A stretch of DNA of 64,000 nucleotides from Rikenellaceae bacterium. Its GTDB lineage: Bacteria > Bacteroidota > Bacteroidia > Bacteroidales > UBA932. The first letter of the stretch is position 1; each line of letters opens with the position of its first letter. Shown here one piece after another: positions 56,692 to 64,000 of this stretch. A program made the position numbers and the translations under genes. The stretch spans positions 1-64,000 of the forward strand of contig CAAGMI010000277.1 of NCBI GenBank assembly GCA_900771005.1, in the 5' to 3' direction. The notes beneath the pieces are model-generated. The model searched no databases, was not told the origin of the DNA, and saw nothing but the letters and a program-made list of their open reading frames with translations.

Positions 56692-59606
56692 AGCTTTGCC
56701 ATTCTTTGTTTAACTGATTCGTGGATGCCGTCATCCGTCGGTTCGTATCCGTCAAGGATACTCTGATAAGTAGCCTTTGCCTGATCCGAAAGGCCCTTTT
56801 CAGAGAAGGTGTCACCAAGGGCCACAAAGGCCCTGGCCAGCCAGTAGGACTGATCTCCGGAATTCTCCGCAAAACTAAACACAGCGGCTTCCACTCCGTC
56901 AAAATCGCCTCTGTCAAACATATCCTGAATGATAAGATAATTTGCTTCTGCGCCCTCGGAAGTAGACCCGAAAGCCTTCAGATCATTGAATACGAGGAAG
57001 GCCTCGGTCCTGCGGGATGATCCCATCAAAGACTTTGCCCTGACATATTTTGCCTCACGAAGGATATCGTCATTGAATTTAGTTCCCTGATCAAGCACGA
57101 CGCCGGAAGCGGAAATGGCCTTCTCATAATCCTTCATCCTGTATGCGGACCTCATCATGCCCAGACCGGCGGCATCTTTGTTCGCATCAAGTTTTGCAAT
57201 ATCATACAATCTTGAATATCCGTCATATGCATCGGCAAAATGCTCCAACTCAAATGACATGCCTGCGTATGATATAAGGGCGGCTTCTGCAAAGGACCCG
57301 TCTGACGAGAGCCTGACTGACTCGTTGTAGGCATCGCACGCCTTTTCTTTCTCACCCAGCGATCTGTAGGATTCTCCGAGATAGAAATAGGCCTGTGCCC
57401 GATCCGCACCTTGCGGATACTCGGAAAGATATTTGTCAATTGACACTATGGCCTGAGAGAAGTTGGCGGCAAGGAAAAGCTGCTCCGCCGTATTGAAATA
57501 CATTTTTTCCTTTTCCGACGCGCTCTTGTCCGCTGCCAACCTGTTGCTTTCAACGTATTCAAGGTACTTGTCAGGCTGTTTCATCTTCTGATAAATGGAC
57601 TCTATCGCCATCAGCGCCTCGTCGGCATATTCCGTTCCCTTCATCATTGAGACCACCTGCTTGTAATATTCCAAAGCCTGTTCATACTTTGCGCCGTTCC
57701 TGTAGACCATACCCAGTCCTATCAGAGCCTTGGCGACATACGAACTGTCGGATGCGGTCTCCCTCAATTTAGTGAATGCCGACACGGCTTCATCCGACTT
57801 CTTGACGTCCAGATAAGACCTGCCGAGTTCATACAAGGCGTCACCGTACATCGGAGCATCCGGGCTGGCTTTCAGAACCGTTGAAAGGGAAGACACCTTT
57901 TTAGCCTTGGAGCCGACGAGTCCATATGCCAGACCCTGCCTGTAATACGGGTAAACGTTATTTACGTCAGGGTATGCATCTATCACGTTCTGATATGACT
58001 GAACTGCCGCCTTGTAATTTCTGGCAGCGAAATCGCAATCGGCGCGTCTTACCATCGCATCCTCACGGAAGGATGCCTTTTCGGAAGCCGCATACTTGTC
58101 GAACCACTTTGATGCGGAAACAAAATCATCCTGCTTGAAATAGCTGTAGGCTATATTGTACGGAAGGGCCTTACCTTCATCCTGATTGTCCAGAGCAAGG
58201 AGATTGTAAAGGTCCGTATAGACCTTTGACGCCTCCTTATAGTCCCCTGTCCTGTAATAACACTCCGCAAGCCAGTATCGTGCAAGCTGGTTGAAACGGT
58301 CCTGCTTCCCCTGATAGAAGGACGCTGCCCTCAGACAAGGGATGGCATCCCTGTACGCCCCGCTCTCCATCAGCTGAACCGCACGCAGATAATTGGCTTT
58401 CATATAATTGCCCTTCATCTCAGGATCAAGTTCATCAATATTGTCATATGCTTCCACGGCAGAGGCATAGTCTCTCCTGGACAAAGCCGCAAGCGCCATA
58501 TAACCGTAGATCTGCTCCCCCCGCCTGGTCGTGGAATATTTCCTGATATACGATTCGAACCCCGAAGGATCCTGATTCAGGTCGAATGCCATCTTCGCAT
58601 AATTCAGGAAAGCATCCTCCTGTATCGCAAGGTCATAGGTAAGCTCACTGGCAGCCTTGAACGCGTCAAGAGCCGCTACCCTGTTCTTTGTCTTGATGTA
58701 TGCATTCCCGAGATGATATTCGGCTATCTGTCCCAAAGAATCGGTCCTGTCCGTCATCTTGCTGAAGTTCTCGACGGCACCGGCGAAATCATTCACGGCA
58801 TAAAGGACCGAACCCGCATAGAAATAGTCCGAACGGGTCATGTTTTCCTTCGACGTAAGGTCATAATAAGAACGTGCCTTGTCCTTGTCCCCTTTGACGA
58901 GATAAGCCTCGGATATCATTCTTGCTACATTGGCCTGCATCTCCGAAGGAATCTTGTCAAACAGCCTTTCCCCTTCGGCAATCACATAGTCATAATCCTT
59001 CAGCATAAAATGGCTCTCGATGAGATAATAATCCGAAAGCTGCTCAAAACGGGGGTCGGTGGCGGAAAGTTCAAACCATTTCACTGCATCCTCAAACTCA
59101 CGTTCCGTGTAATCCATAAAGCCCATGGCATAACGGGACGGGGCGCTGAGCTCGGTGAAGCCGCGCCTCTCCACCTCGGAAAAATACTTGCGTGCCTCTT
59201 CATAGTGACCGAGGGCATAGTTGCAATACCCTTTCCGGAACACATACGGCGTACGCTGATATGAATCCAGGGCAGTTTCATCCACACTCTCAAGACGGCT
59301 GAGAGCCTCGGCATACACCTGGGAATCGAACAGATTCTGGGCATACTGATAGTATATCATATCGGACAGCGAAGACCCGGTATATTTTTTTTCATATGCA
59401 GAAAGGAGCGCTTCGGAATCATCCGATTTCATCTTCAATGCACACAGAAGTTCATATCCGTCGCTCATCGCGTCATCCGGCAGAGCGGCGAACATGACCC
59501 TGGCACGTTCATACATCCCTGCATCGAAAAGTTCCAGCGCCTGTCTGTATTCAGGAGAAATGCCCATCAATACGGACAGAAGGATTGCTGCTATTCTGAC
59601 TCCCAT
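56688..59606 (-). CDS. Large exported TPR-repeat protein (972 aa)
   Basis: Seen: signal peptide (MGVRIAAILLSVLMGISP) and about 20 tetratricopeptide-like helical repeats over the whole length (e.g. YARAEYLRGK-type pattern such as YQYAQNLFDSQVYAEALSRL, YRQGLAYGLVGSKAKKVSSL, YFYLGESYRSLGEKEKACDA). No enzymatic domain is visible. Known: periplasmic TPR proteins act as scaffolds in envelope assembly (compare BamD and YbgF). Co-translated with the barrel protein (4-bp overlap), which suggests a periplasmic partner of that barrel. Its exact role is unknown. Confidence 0.85.
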   Translation of the reverse strand: MGVRIAAILLSVLMGISPEYRQALELFDAGMYERARVMFAALPDDAMSDGYELLCALKMKSDDSEALLSAYEKKYTGSSLSDMIYYQYAQNLFDSQVYAEALSRLESVDETALDSYQRTPYVFRKGYCNYALGHYEEARKYFSEVERRGFTELSAPSRYAMGFMDYTEREFEDAVKWFELSATDPRFEQLSDYYLIESHFMLKDYDYVIAEGERLFDKIPSEMQANVARMISEAYLVKGDKDKARSYYDLTSKENMTRSDYFYAGSVLYAVNDFAGAVENFSKMTDRTDSLGQIAEYHLGNAYIKTKNRVAALDAFKAASELTYDLAIQEDAFLNYAKMAFDLNQDPSGFESYIRKYSTTRRGEQIYGYMALAALSRRDYASAVEAYDNIDELDPEMKGNYMKANYLRAVQLMESGAYRDAIPCLRAASFYQGKQDRFNQLARYWLAECYYRTGDYKEASKVYTDLYNLLALDNQDEGKALPYNIAYSYFKQDDFVSASKWFDKYAASEKASFREDAMVRRADCDFAARNYKAAVQSYQNVIDAYPDVNNVYPYYRQGLAYGLVGSKAKKVSSLSTVLKASPDAPMYGDALYELGRSYLDVKKSDEAVSAFTKLRETASDSSYVAKALIGLGMVYRNGAKYEQALEYYKQVVSMMKGTEYADEALMAIESIYQKMKQPDKYLEYVESNRLAADKSASEKEKMYFNTAEQLFLAANFSQAIVSIDKYLSEYPQGADRAQAYFYLGESYRSLGEKEKACDAYNESVRLSSDGSFAEAALISYAGMSFELEHFADAYDGYSRLYDIAKLDANKDAAGLGMMRSAYRMKDYEKAISASGVVLDQGTKFNDDILREAKYVRAKSLMGSSRRTEAFLVFNDLKAFGSTSEGAEANYLIIQDMFDRGDFDGVEAAVFSFAENSGDQSYWLARAFVALGDTFSEKGLSDQAKATYQSILDGYEPTDDGIHESVKQRMAKL

Positions 59607-59629
59607 AGGTTATTGTGTTTATAATCTTA

Positions 59630-59637
59630 CAAATTTA
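59630..59637 (-). promoter_or_regulatory. -7 promoter element of the TPR-barrel operon
   Basis: TAAATTTG on the minus strand within AGTAAATTTGTAAGATT, the same string as at gyrB; leader about 20 nt. Confidence 0.6.
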
Positions 59638-59651
59638 CTCAAAATTCTCTC

Positions 59652-59659
59652 TATATTTG
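59652..59659 (+). promoter_or_regulatory. -7 promoter element of ftsE
   Basis: TATATTTG, full match, 30 nt before ATG 59690, back to back with the TPR gene promoter. Confidence 0.6.
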
Positions 59660-59689
59660 TAGTCAACAAGTATAAAAAATCAACTTTTT

Positions 59690-60385
59690 ATGAGCCCTAT
59701 CATCTCTTTTGAAAACGCCGACATCCTCAACGGGGAGAACGTAGTGATATACGACCTCAACATGCAGATATTCAAGGGAGACGTGGCTTATATCGTAGGC
59801 AAGGTAGGCACGGGAAAGACATCCATAATCCGTACCATAATCGCCGAAAATCAACTGAAAAAAGGAGAAGGGAACGTTTGCGGATACAACCTCCGCACGA
59901 TTACCGAAAAAGACATTCCTTTCCTGCGCAGGAAACTTGGAATAGTGTTCCAGGATTTCCAGTTGCTTATGGACAGAACCATATCTGAGAATCTTGAATT
60001 CGTCCTCAGGGCCACGGGATGGAAAGAAGGGACGGACAGGAGGATAAACGAGGTGCTTGAAGCCGTTGGAATGGGGCACAAAATACACAAGATGCCGCAC
60101 CAGCTGTCCGGAGGAGAGCAGCAGAGAATTGCCATTGCCAGGGCGCTTCTGAACGATCCGGAAGCTATCATAGCAGACGAGCCGACGGGGAATCTGGATG
60201 CCGAGACAGCTGAAGGGATTCTGCAGCTGCTTAACGGGATAAACAAGGAGAAGGGGACGTCAATAGTGATGGTCACCCACAACAGGTCCATATTCGAGAG
60301 CCACCCGGGAAGGGTTTTCGCCTGCAAGGACGAATCCTGTCACGAGATTCAGGACGAGGTCATAGACCTCTCACTTACGGTCTGA
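59690..60385 (+). CDS. ftsE: Cell division ATPase FtsE (231 aa)
   Basis: ATPase that, with FtsX, activates cell-wall hydrolases at the division site. Seen: Walker A VGKVGTGKTS (about residues 37-46), FQLLMDRTISENLEFVLRAT with FQDFQLL after the Q-loop, signature LSGGEQQRIAIARALL, Walker B AIIADEPTGNLD and switch VMVTHN. Members of the LolD/MacB group are similar, but the length and the RKLGIVFQDFQLLMDRT stretch match FtsE. ftsX is not adjacent: the next gene converges, overlapping by 15 bp. Confidence 0.9.
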   Translation: MSPIISFENADILNGENVVIYDLNMQIFKGDVAYIVGKVGTGKTSIIRTIIAENQLKKGEGNVCGYNLRTITEKDIPFLRRKLGIVFQDFQLLMDRTISENLEFVLRATGWKEGTDRRINEVLEAVGMGHKIHKMPHQLSGGEQQRIAIARALLNDPEAIIADEPTGNLDAETAEGILQLLNGINKEKGTSIVMVTHNRSIFESHPGRVFACKDESCHEIQDEVIDLSLTV

Positions 60386-61003
60386 GCTGACACAGTAACG
60401 CGTCAGAGGACAATCGGAACAATGCGGCCTCTGCGCAGTACAGGTATATCTTCCGAATAGAATAAGCCAATGATGGCATATCGGGCGGAGTTCCTCAGGG
60501 ACGTGCCGCTCCAGGTCGCGCTCGACAGATTCGGGAGTACTTCCCTTCGACAGGCCAAGTCTGTGAGACACTCTGAACACGTGAGTGTCAACCGCTATTA
60601 CCGGCGCATTGTAGATAATCGACGTTACCACGTTGGCAGTCTTTCTCCCCACACCTGGAAGAGTCATCAGCGAATCCGGGTCGGAAGGGACTTCCCCACC
60701 GAAATCAGACACCAGTTTCTTCGCGAGAGCCGAAAGGTGTTCAGCCTTGCTGTTCGGATATGATATGGATTTTATCAAGGGAAGAATTTCTTCCTTGCCG
60801 GCACGGGACAGAGCGAAAGGGTCCGGATATTTCTCAAAAAAGTCCGGAGTGGTCAGATTGACACGCTTGTCCGTGCATTGAGCGGAAAGCACCACGGCTA
60901 CCAGCAACTGGTAGGCGTTCTCGAAATGGAGTTCGCTTTCAGCCACCGGCACATTCTCCTTGAAATAGCCAAGGATGCCGGAATATCTTTCCTTGAGTGT
61001 CAA
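60371..61003 (-). CDS. nth: Endonuclease III (210 aa)
   Basis: Removes oxidised pyrimidines from DNA and cuts at the abasic site. Seen: LSAQCTDKRVN, helix-hairpin-helix LPGVGRKTANVV with the catalytic Lys, VDTHVFRVSHRLGL with the catalytic Asp, and the iron-sulfur loop C-x6-C-x2-C-x5-C (CTAQRPHCSDCPLTRYC). Length is standard. Its start adjoins the stop of the phosphohexomutase gene directly (61003/61004). Confidence 0.96.
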   Translation of the reverse strand: MTLKERYSGILGYFKENVPVAESELHFENAYQLLVAVVLSAQCTDKRVNLTTPDFFEKYPDPFALSRAGKEEILPLIKSISYPNSKAEHLSALAKKLVSDFGGEVPSDPDSLMTLPGVGRKTANVVTSIIYNAPVIAVDTHVFRVSHRLGLSKGSTPESVERDLERHVPEELRPICHHWLILFGRYTCTAQRPHCSDCPLTRYCVSSDRK

Positions 61004-62665
61004 TTAACTGACGAACTGCTCTTTTAAAAGTTCTATCTTCCTGTCCGCATCCTGACCGACGGCGCCGAAATAGAATTTGATTTTCGGCTCGGTCCCTGAC
61101 GGGCGCACGGATACGACATCACCATCCTCATCAAAGAACTGCAGGACATTGGATGAAGGCTGCCCGGTCTTCTCAGGTTCAAGGTAGTCAATAACCTTTA
61201 CAACCCTGGATCCGCACAATTTCTCAGGAGGGTTCTGACGCATGTCGGACATAATCCGCTGGATCTCCTCCGCACCGCTGATTCCCTTTCTCACAAGAGA
61301 AACAAGCCCTTCCTTCCTGTAACCGTATTCGGAATATATCTTCTGCATCAACTGGTAGAGAGTCAGCCCATTGTCAGCAGCCCAAGCAGCGCACTCGGCA
61401 AGCATCATGCAGCTGACCTGCGCATCCTTGTCCCTGACGAACTGTCCCACATTGAAGCCGTAGCTTTCCTCGCCACCGCATATGAATTCACCGTCAGCCT
61501 CCCTTCTCTTGACAACCTCGGCTATATACTTGAATCCGGTAAGCACGTTATAGACGGGTACGCCGAAGCTCTTGCATATGTCCGATATCAGTTCAGTGGT
61601 GACGATGGTCTTGACGACGTACTTCCCTTCACCAAGCTTGCCAAGTTCCTTCCAGCGGGTAAGGATATAGTACGTAAGCATCGAAGCTGTCTGGTTGCCG
61701 TTGAAAAGCACCATTTTCCCGTCATTGTCGCGAACGGCGATACCCATACGGTCAGCGTCAGGATCGGTGCCGAGCACTATGTCCGCATTCGTCTCATCAG
61801 CTTTTTCAATGGCCAGTTTAAGAGCGGCCGGCTCCTCAGGGTTAGGAGAGACGACTGTAGGAAAATCACCGTCATTCACATCCTGCTGAGGTACGTGTAT
61901 TATGTTTTTGAAACCCTTTCTCGAAAGTATTTCAGGCACCAGACGCACACCGCAGCCATGCAGAGGAGTATAGACTATCTTCAAGTCCGCATGCCTGCCG
62001 CAAGCCTCCGGGCTGAGGGAAAGGGACAGGAGGTCAGACAGATATCTCTCATCTACCTCCGAACCCATGATTTCGATCTTGCCGGCATTCTCCCCCGGAA
62101 CGAACCTGACCTCGGAAGGATCCTTTATCTTTGCGACTTCCGCAACGATCTCCTTGTCCACCGGAGAGGTCACCTGTCCTCCGTCGGACCAGGAAACCTT
62201 ATATCCGTTATACTCCTTCGGATTGTGGGAAGCGGTAATCATCACACCCGCCACGGCTCCTTTCAGACGGATGGAATAACTCATCTCGGGAGTCGGCCTT
62301 ATGCCGTCAAAGAGGAAGACATCTATACCGTTAGCTGAGAAAACGTCTGCAGTTATCCTGGCGAATCTTTCGCTGTTGTTCCTGCTGTCATAAGAGACAC
62401 AGACAGACAGTTTACGGCCAGTGACGTGCTTTGTGATATAATTTGCAAGTCCCTGCGTCGCCATACCCACGGTATATTTGTTCATCCTGTTCGTCCCCAC
62501 TCCCATCACACCGCGCAATCCTCCGGTTCCGAATTCCAGATTCCTGTAAAAGGCATCCTCGAGAGCCGCAGGATCCCCATCAATCATTTTTCTAACCTCA
62601 GCTCTGGTCTGATCGTCATATCCCTCACCAAGCCAGTTGCGGGCATTAATTTCGAAATCTTTCAT
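61004..62665 (-). CDS. Phospho-sugar mutase, PGM/PMM family (553 aa)
   Basis: Interconverts hexose-1- and hexose-6-phosphates (or pentose equivalents). Seen: RNLEFGTGGLRGVMGVGTNR, phosphoserine loop ITASHNPKEYNGYKVSW, magnesium loop GTDPDADRMGI, FICGGEESYGFNVGQFVRDK and RPSGTEPKIKFYFGA. This length and the N-terminal domain match the PGM/PMM branch also acting as phosphopentomutase-like enzymes, distinct from the GlmM-type protein at 36927. Gap of 5 bp from the barrel gene and none to nth. Confidence 0.92.
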   Translation of the reverse strand: MKDFEINARNWLGEGYDDQTRAEVRKMIDGDPAALEDAFYRNLEFGTGGLRGVMGVGTNRMNKYTVGMATQGLANYITKHVTGRKLSVCVSYDSRNNSERFARITADVFSANGIDVFLFDGIRPTPEMSYSIRLKGAVAGVMITASHNPKEYNGYKVSWSDGGQVTSPVDKEIVAEVAKIKDPSEVRFVPGENAGKIEIMGSEVDERYLSDLLSLSLSPEACGRHADLKIVYTPLHGCGVRLVPEILSRKGFKNIIHVPQQDVNDGDFPTVVSPNPEEPAALKLAIEKADETNADIVLGTDPDADRMGIAVRDNDGKMVLFNGNQTASMLTYYILTRWKELGKLGEGKYVVKTIVTTELISDICKSFGVPVYNVLTGFKYIAEVVKRREADGEFICGGEESYGFNVGQFVRDKDAQVSCMMLAECAAWAADNGLTLYQLMQKIYSEYGYRKEGLVSLVRKGISGAEEIQRIMSDMRQNPPEKLCGSRVVKVIDYLEPEKTGQPSSNVLQFFDEDGDVVSVRPSGTEPKIKFYFGAVGQDADRKIELLKEQFVS

Positions 62666-62670
62666 ATCTA

Positions 62671-63567
62671 TCAGAATTTATAATTCAAACTTATCCCTGC
62701 AGTCCCGTTCAAAGGATTGTTGCTGAAAAGATAAGCCAGGTTCAGCTGTATCCCGTACACCCTGACGCCAAGCCCTACTGATGCAAAATCCTCCAGAGGC
62801 GTCCCCTTGCCCATATTGTAGCCGACTCTGGCAGAAACTATTCCGGCATAAGTGTACGACGCGGCGGCAGCCAGCCGGAATCCACCGAACATATAGTAAT
62901 TTGCCTGGACTTCAGCCTTTATACCTTTTTGGTCGAAGCATACCGCTGCAAGTGCCGATGACGGCAGGGCATATTTCCCGGACACCTTCGGGCCTATGTC
63001 GGCAACTCCGGCAGATACTCCTACCGGCCCGAAATATGCCGACGCAACAGCATCAAACGCCACAGCCTGGTAATCCTGTCCGAGATAGAAGTTACTGCGG
63101 AGATATCTGGCCCGCAGGGAAATATCCACGTTCTTTGCAGCGAAGAAATCAAAGCCTGCGCCGAGAGCGAGATTAGAAGGCCTGTACTCCCCGTTTCGGA
63201 CAAAAGTGGCGGTTTCATCCGTTGGAATCGTGCTTTTCATCCTGTCGACATGCATGCTGGCGGAAACACCGAAAAGGGAGTTTATGCGATATTTCACAGA
63301 GGCGTCCACGGGAGACGTAGCGACGGATGCAGTACGTTCCCACATCATATACGAAAGATTCAGATCAACCCTCTGGGAATCCCTGACATAGAAGTCAAGA
63401 TTGTCGAAAGCATCTATTCCCGCCATCGCAAGTGAAGTGGCCGTACGTGGCTGGCAGTCAAACTGCATGGCTATGTTCGCAACGCCTTCAGGCCGCAGCA
63501 CCGCCTGTCCGCACACGGGCAGCGACAGGGAAAGGACGCAAAGCAGCGATATCACTCTATTTTTCAT
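62671..63567 (-). CDS. PorV/PorQ-like outer-membrane protein (298 aa)
   Basis: Seen: signal peptide (MKNRVISLLCVLSLSLPVCGQA), a stretch typical of FadL-like barrels (MAGIDAFDNLDFYVRDSQRV), regular amphipathic strands and a C-terminus RVYGIQLNLAYLFSNNPL followed by GISLNYKF. Known: PorV and PorQ are FadL-like barrels of the type 9 secretion system that help shuttle or process sorting-domain cargo. The start overlaps the end of a sorting-domain subtilase by 4 bp, which supports a secretion role. A generic PorV/PorQ family label is safer than a specific name. Confidence 0.65.
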   Translation of the reverse strand: MKNRVISLLCVLSLSLPVCGQAVLRPEGVANIAMQFDCQPRTATSLAMAGIDAFDNLDFYVRDSQRVDLNLSYMMWERTASVATSPVDASVKYRINSLFGVSASMHVDRMKSTIPTDETATFVRNGEYRPSNLALGAGFDFFAAKNVDISLRARYLRSNFYLGQDYQAVAFDAVASAYFGPVGVSAGVADIGPKVSGKYALPSSALAAVCFDQKGIKAEVQANYYMFGGFRLAAAASYTYAGIVSARVGYNMGKGTPLEDFASVGLGVRVYGIQLNLAYLFSNNPLNGTAGISLNYKF

Positions 63568-64000
63568 TTTTTCACAAAACTGTTTCTATATTCATCTTCA
63601 TCCATCCTTGTAACGATATTGTATACACCCGGGATAAGGGCGGAGACATCAATTCTAGCCGGGTTCTGCCTGTCAGCAGTAAAGGTACCGGAATAAATGA
63701 GGGAACCCGCAGAGGTATATATCGTCACATCCATCGTTTTCTGGTACCTCGGCCTGAGGTTCAGAATGTCTGATACCGGATTCGGATAAATCGTCAGATT
63801 GAATTCTTCGGCAAGCACAAGGGAATTGTACGCATTCACCAGAGGACCTATCTTGAATTCAGGAAGCACTGTCACACTGTCACCACCCCTTATAAGGAGA
63901 TGTCTCAGGGAATCTGCAGTAAACCCTTCTCCACCATAATTCGAAACAATCAGAGCAGCCACTCCGCTGACATTTGGACAGGCCATTGAGGTTCCGTCGG
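63564..64000 (-). CDS. Subtilisin-like (S8) peptidase with T9SS sorting domain, C-terminal part
   Basis: The 5' end lies beyond the right edge. Seen: DGTSMACPNVSGVAALI, the S8 motif with the catalytic Ser (codon 63987-63989), then a linker, and a C-terminal domain FNLTIYPNPVSDILNLRP...IYTSAGSLIYSGTF...VSALIPGVYNIV ending in basic SFVKK. Known: IYPNPVSD...L and the late G-x-Y pattern mark type A sorting domains recognised by the type 9 secretion system and cleaved on export. Inference: a secreted or surface protease; the genome must encode T9SS elsewhere. First visible gene of an operon with the barrel protein, mutase and nth. Confidence 0.92.
   Translation of the reverse strand, partial: DGTSMACPNVSGVAALIVSNYGGEGFTADSLRHLLIRGGDSVTVLPEFKIGPLVNAYNSLVLAEEFNLTIYPNPVSDILNLRPRYQKTMDVTIYTSAGSLIYSGTFTADRQNPARIDVSALIPGVYNIVTRMDEDEYRNSFVKK

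Noticed and set aside
1..64000. CRISPR arrays, rRNA, intact insertion sequences, replication origin
   Set aside because: No regularly spaced repeats, rRNA sequence, transposase gene or clustered DnaA boxes were recognised; gyrB is present but without dnaA or recF nearby.

Overview
The window is chromosomal DNA from a member of the Bacteroidota, most likely order Bacteroidales. The signs are TonB-dependent receptors with DUF4249 and FecR/DUF4974 partners, a type 9 secretion C-terminal domain, a histone-H1-like small protein, DUF4251/DUF4923/DUF486 proteins, type B L31, an epimerase-type threonine dehydrogenase, and promoters with the Bacteroidota -7 element TAnnTTTG. The genus cannot be fixed from the sequence. 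Coding density is very high, many neighbours overlap by 1-20 bp, and the only stretches over 300 bp without a protein gene is the tRNA-Glu/GC-rich segment at 38761-39080.

Layout. 1-236: 3' end of a TonB receptor. 237-1300: small accessory patch with a 52-aa protein/GNAT toxin-like pair and a decayed tyrosine-recombinase tail. 1301-9266 (minus): an envelope-signalling operon read as ECF sigma factor, very short DUF4974 anti-sigma protein, STN-TonB receptor, DUF4249 lipoprotein, second TonB receptor, lipoprotein. 9363-19948: ABC exporter, alkaline phosphatase, DUF4251 protein, adk-hpt, HhH/barrel protein, dut, LptF/G, tgt, nucleoside permease. 19945-25117 (minus): polyamine uptake operon led by an outer-membrane barrel. 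25228-30873: GH97, GH2 and LD-carboxypeptidase. 30953-38760: histone-like protein, CstA, DUF4923 protein, tRNA-Phe, a PriA-derived protein without helicase motifs, MTA/SAH nucleosidase, L31, NamZ-like protein, phosphohexomutase, DUF486 membrane protein. 38812-47620 (plus): tRNA-Glu(CTC), small membrane protein, S9 peptidase, kbl, dinB, large GH2 with inserted LamG-like domain. 47617-59606 (minus): msrA/fRMsr/GNAT; tdh/tig/7TM-HD/gyrB; barrel/TPR pair. 59690-64000: ftsE; then (minus) nth, phosphohexomutase, PorV/PorQ-like barrel and the C-terminus of a subtilase with a T9SS sorting domain.

How genes cooperate. The sigma/anti-sigma/STN-receptor set should sense uptake of an unknown ligand and induce its own surface receptors. 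Kbl and Tdh, encoded in separate operons, together convert threonine to glycine and acetyl-CoA. PotABCD plus the barrel could move polyamines across both membranes. MsrA and fRMsr cover protein-bound S-form and free R-form methionine sulfoxide.

The most unusual items are the 448-aa PriA relative that has lost Walker A, the DEEH box, the zinc cysteines and the GRAGR motif; a trigger factor with no PPIase domain; a C-terminally truncated GH97 that overlaps its neighbour; the minimal anti-sigma protein; and a set of genes whose -7 promoter box ends 3-8 nt before the start codon, which points to leaderless mRNAs. No CRISPR array, intact insertion sequence, rRNA or replication origin was seen.
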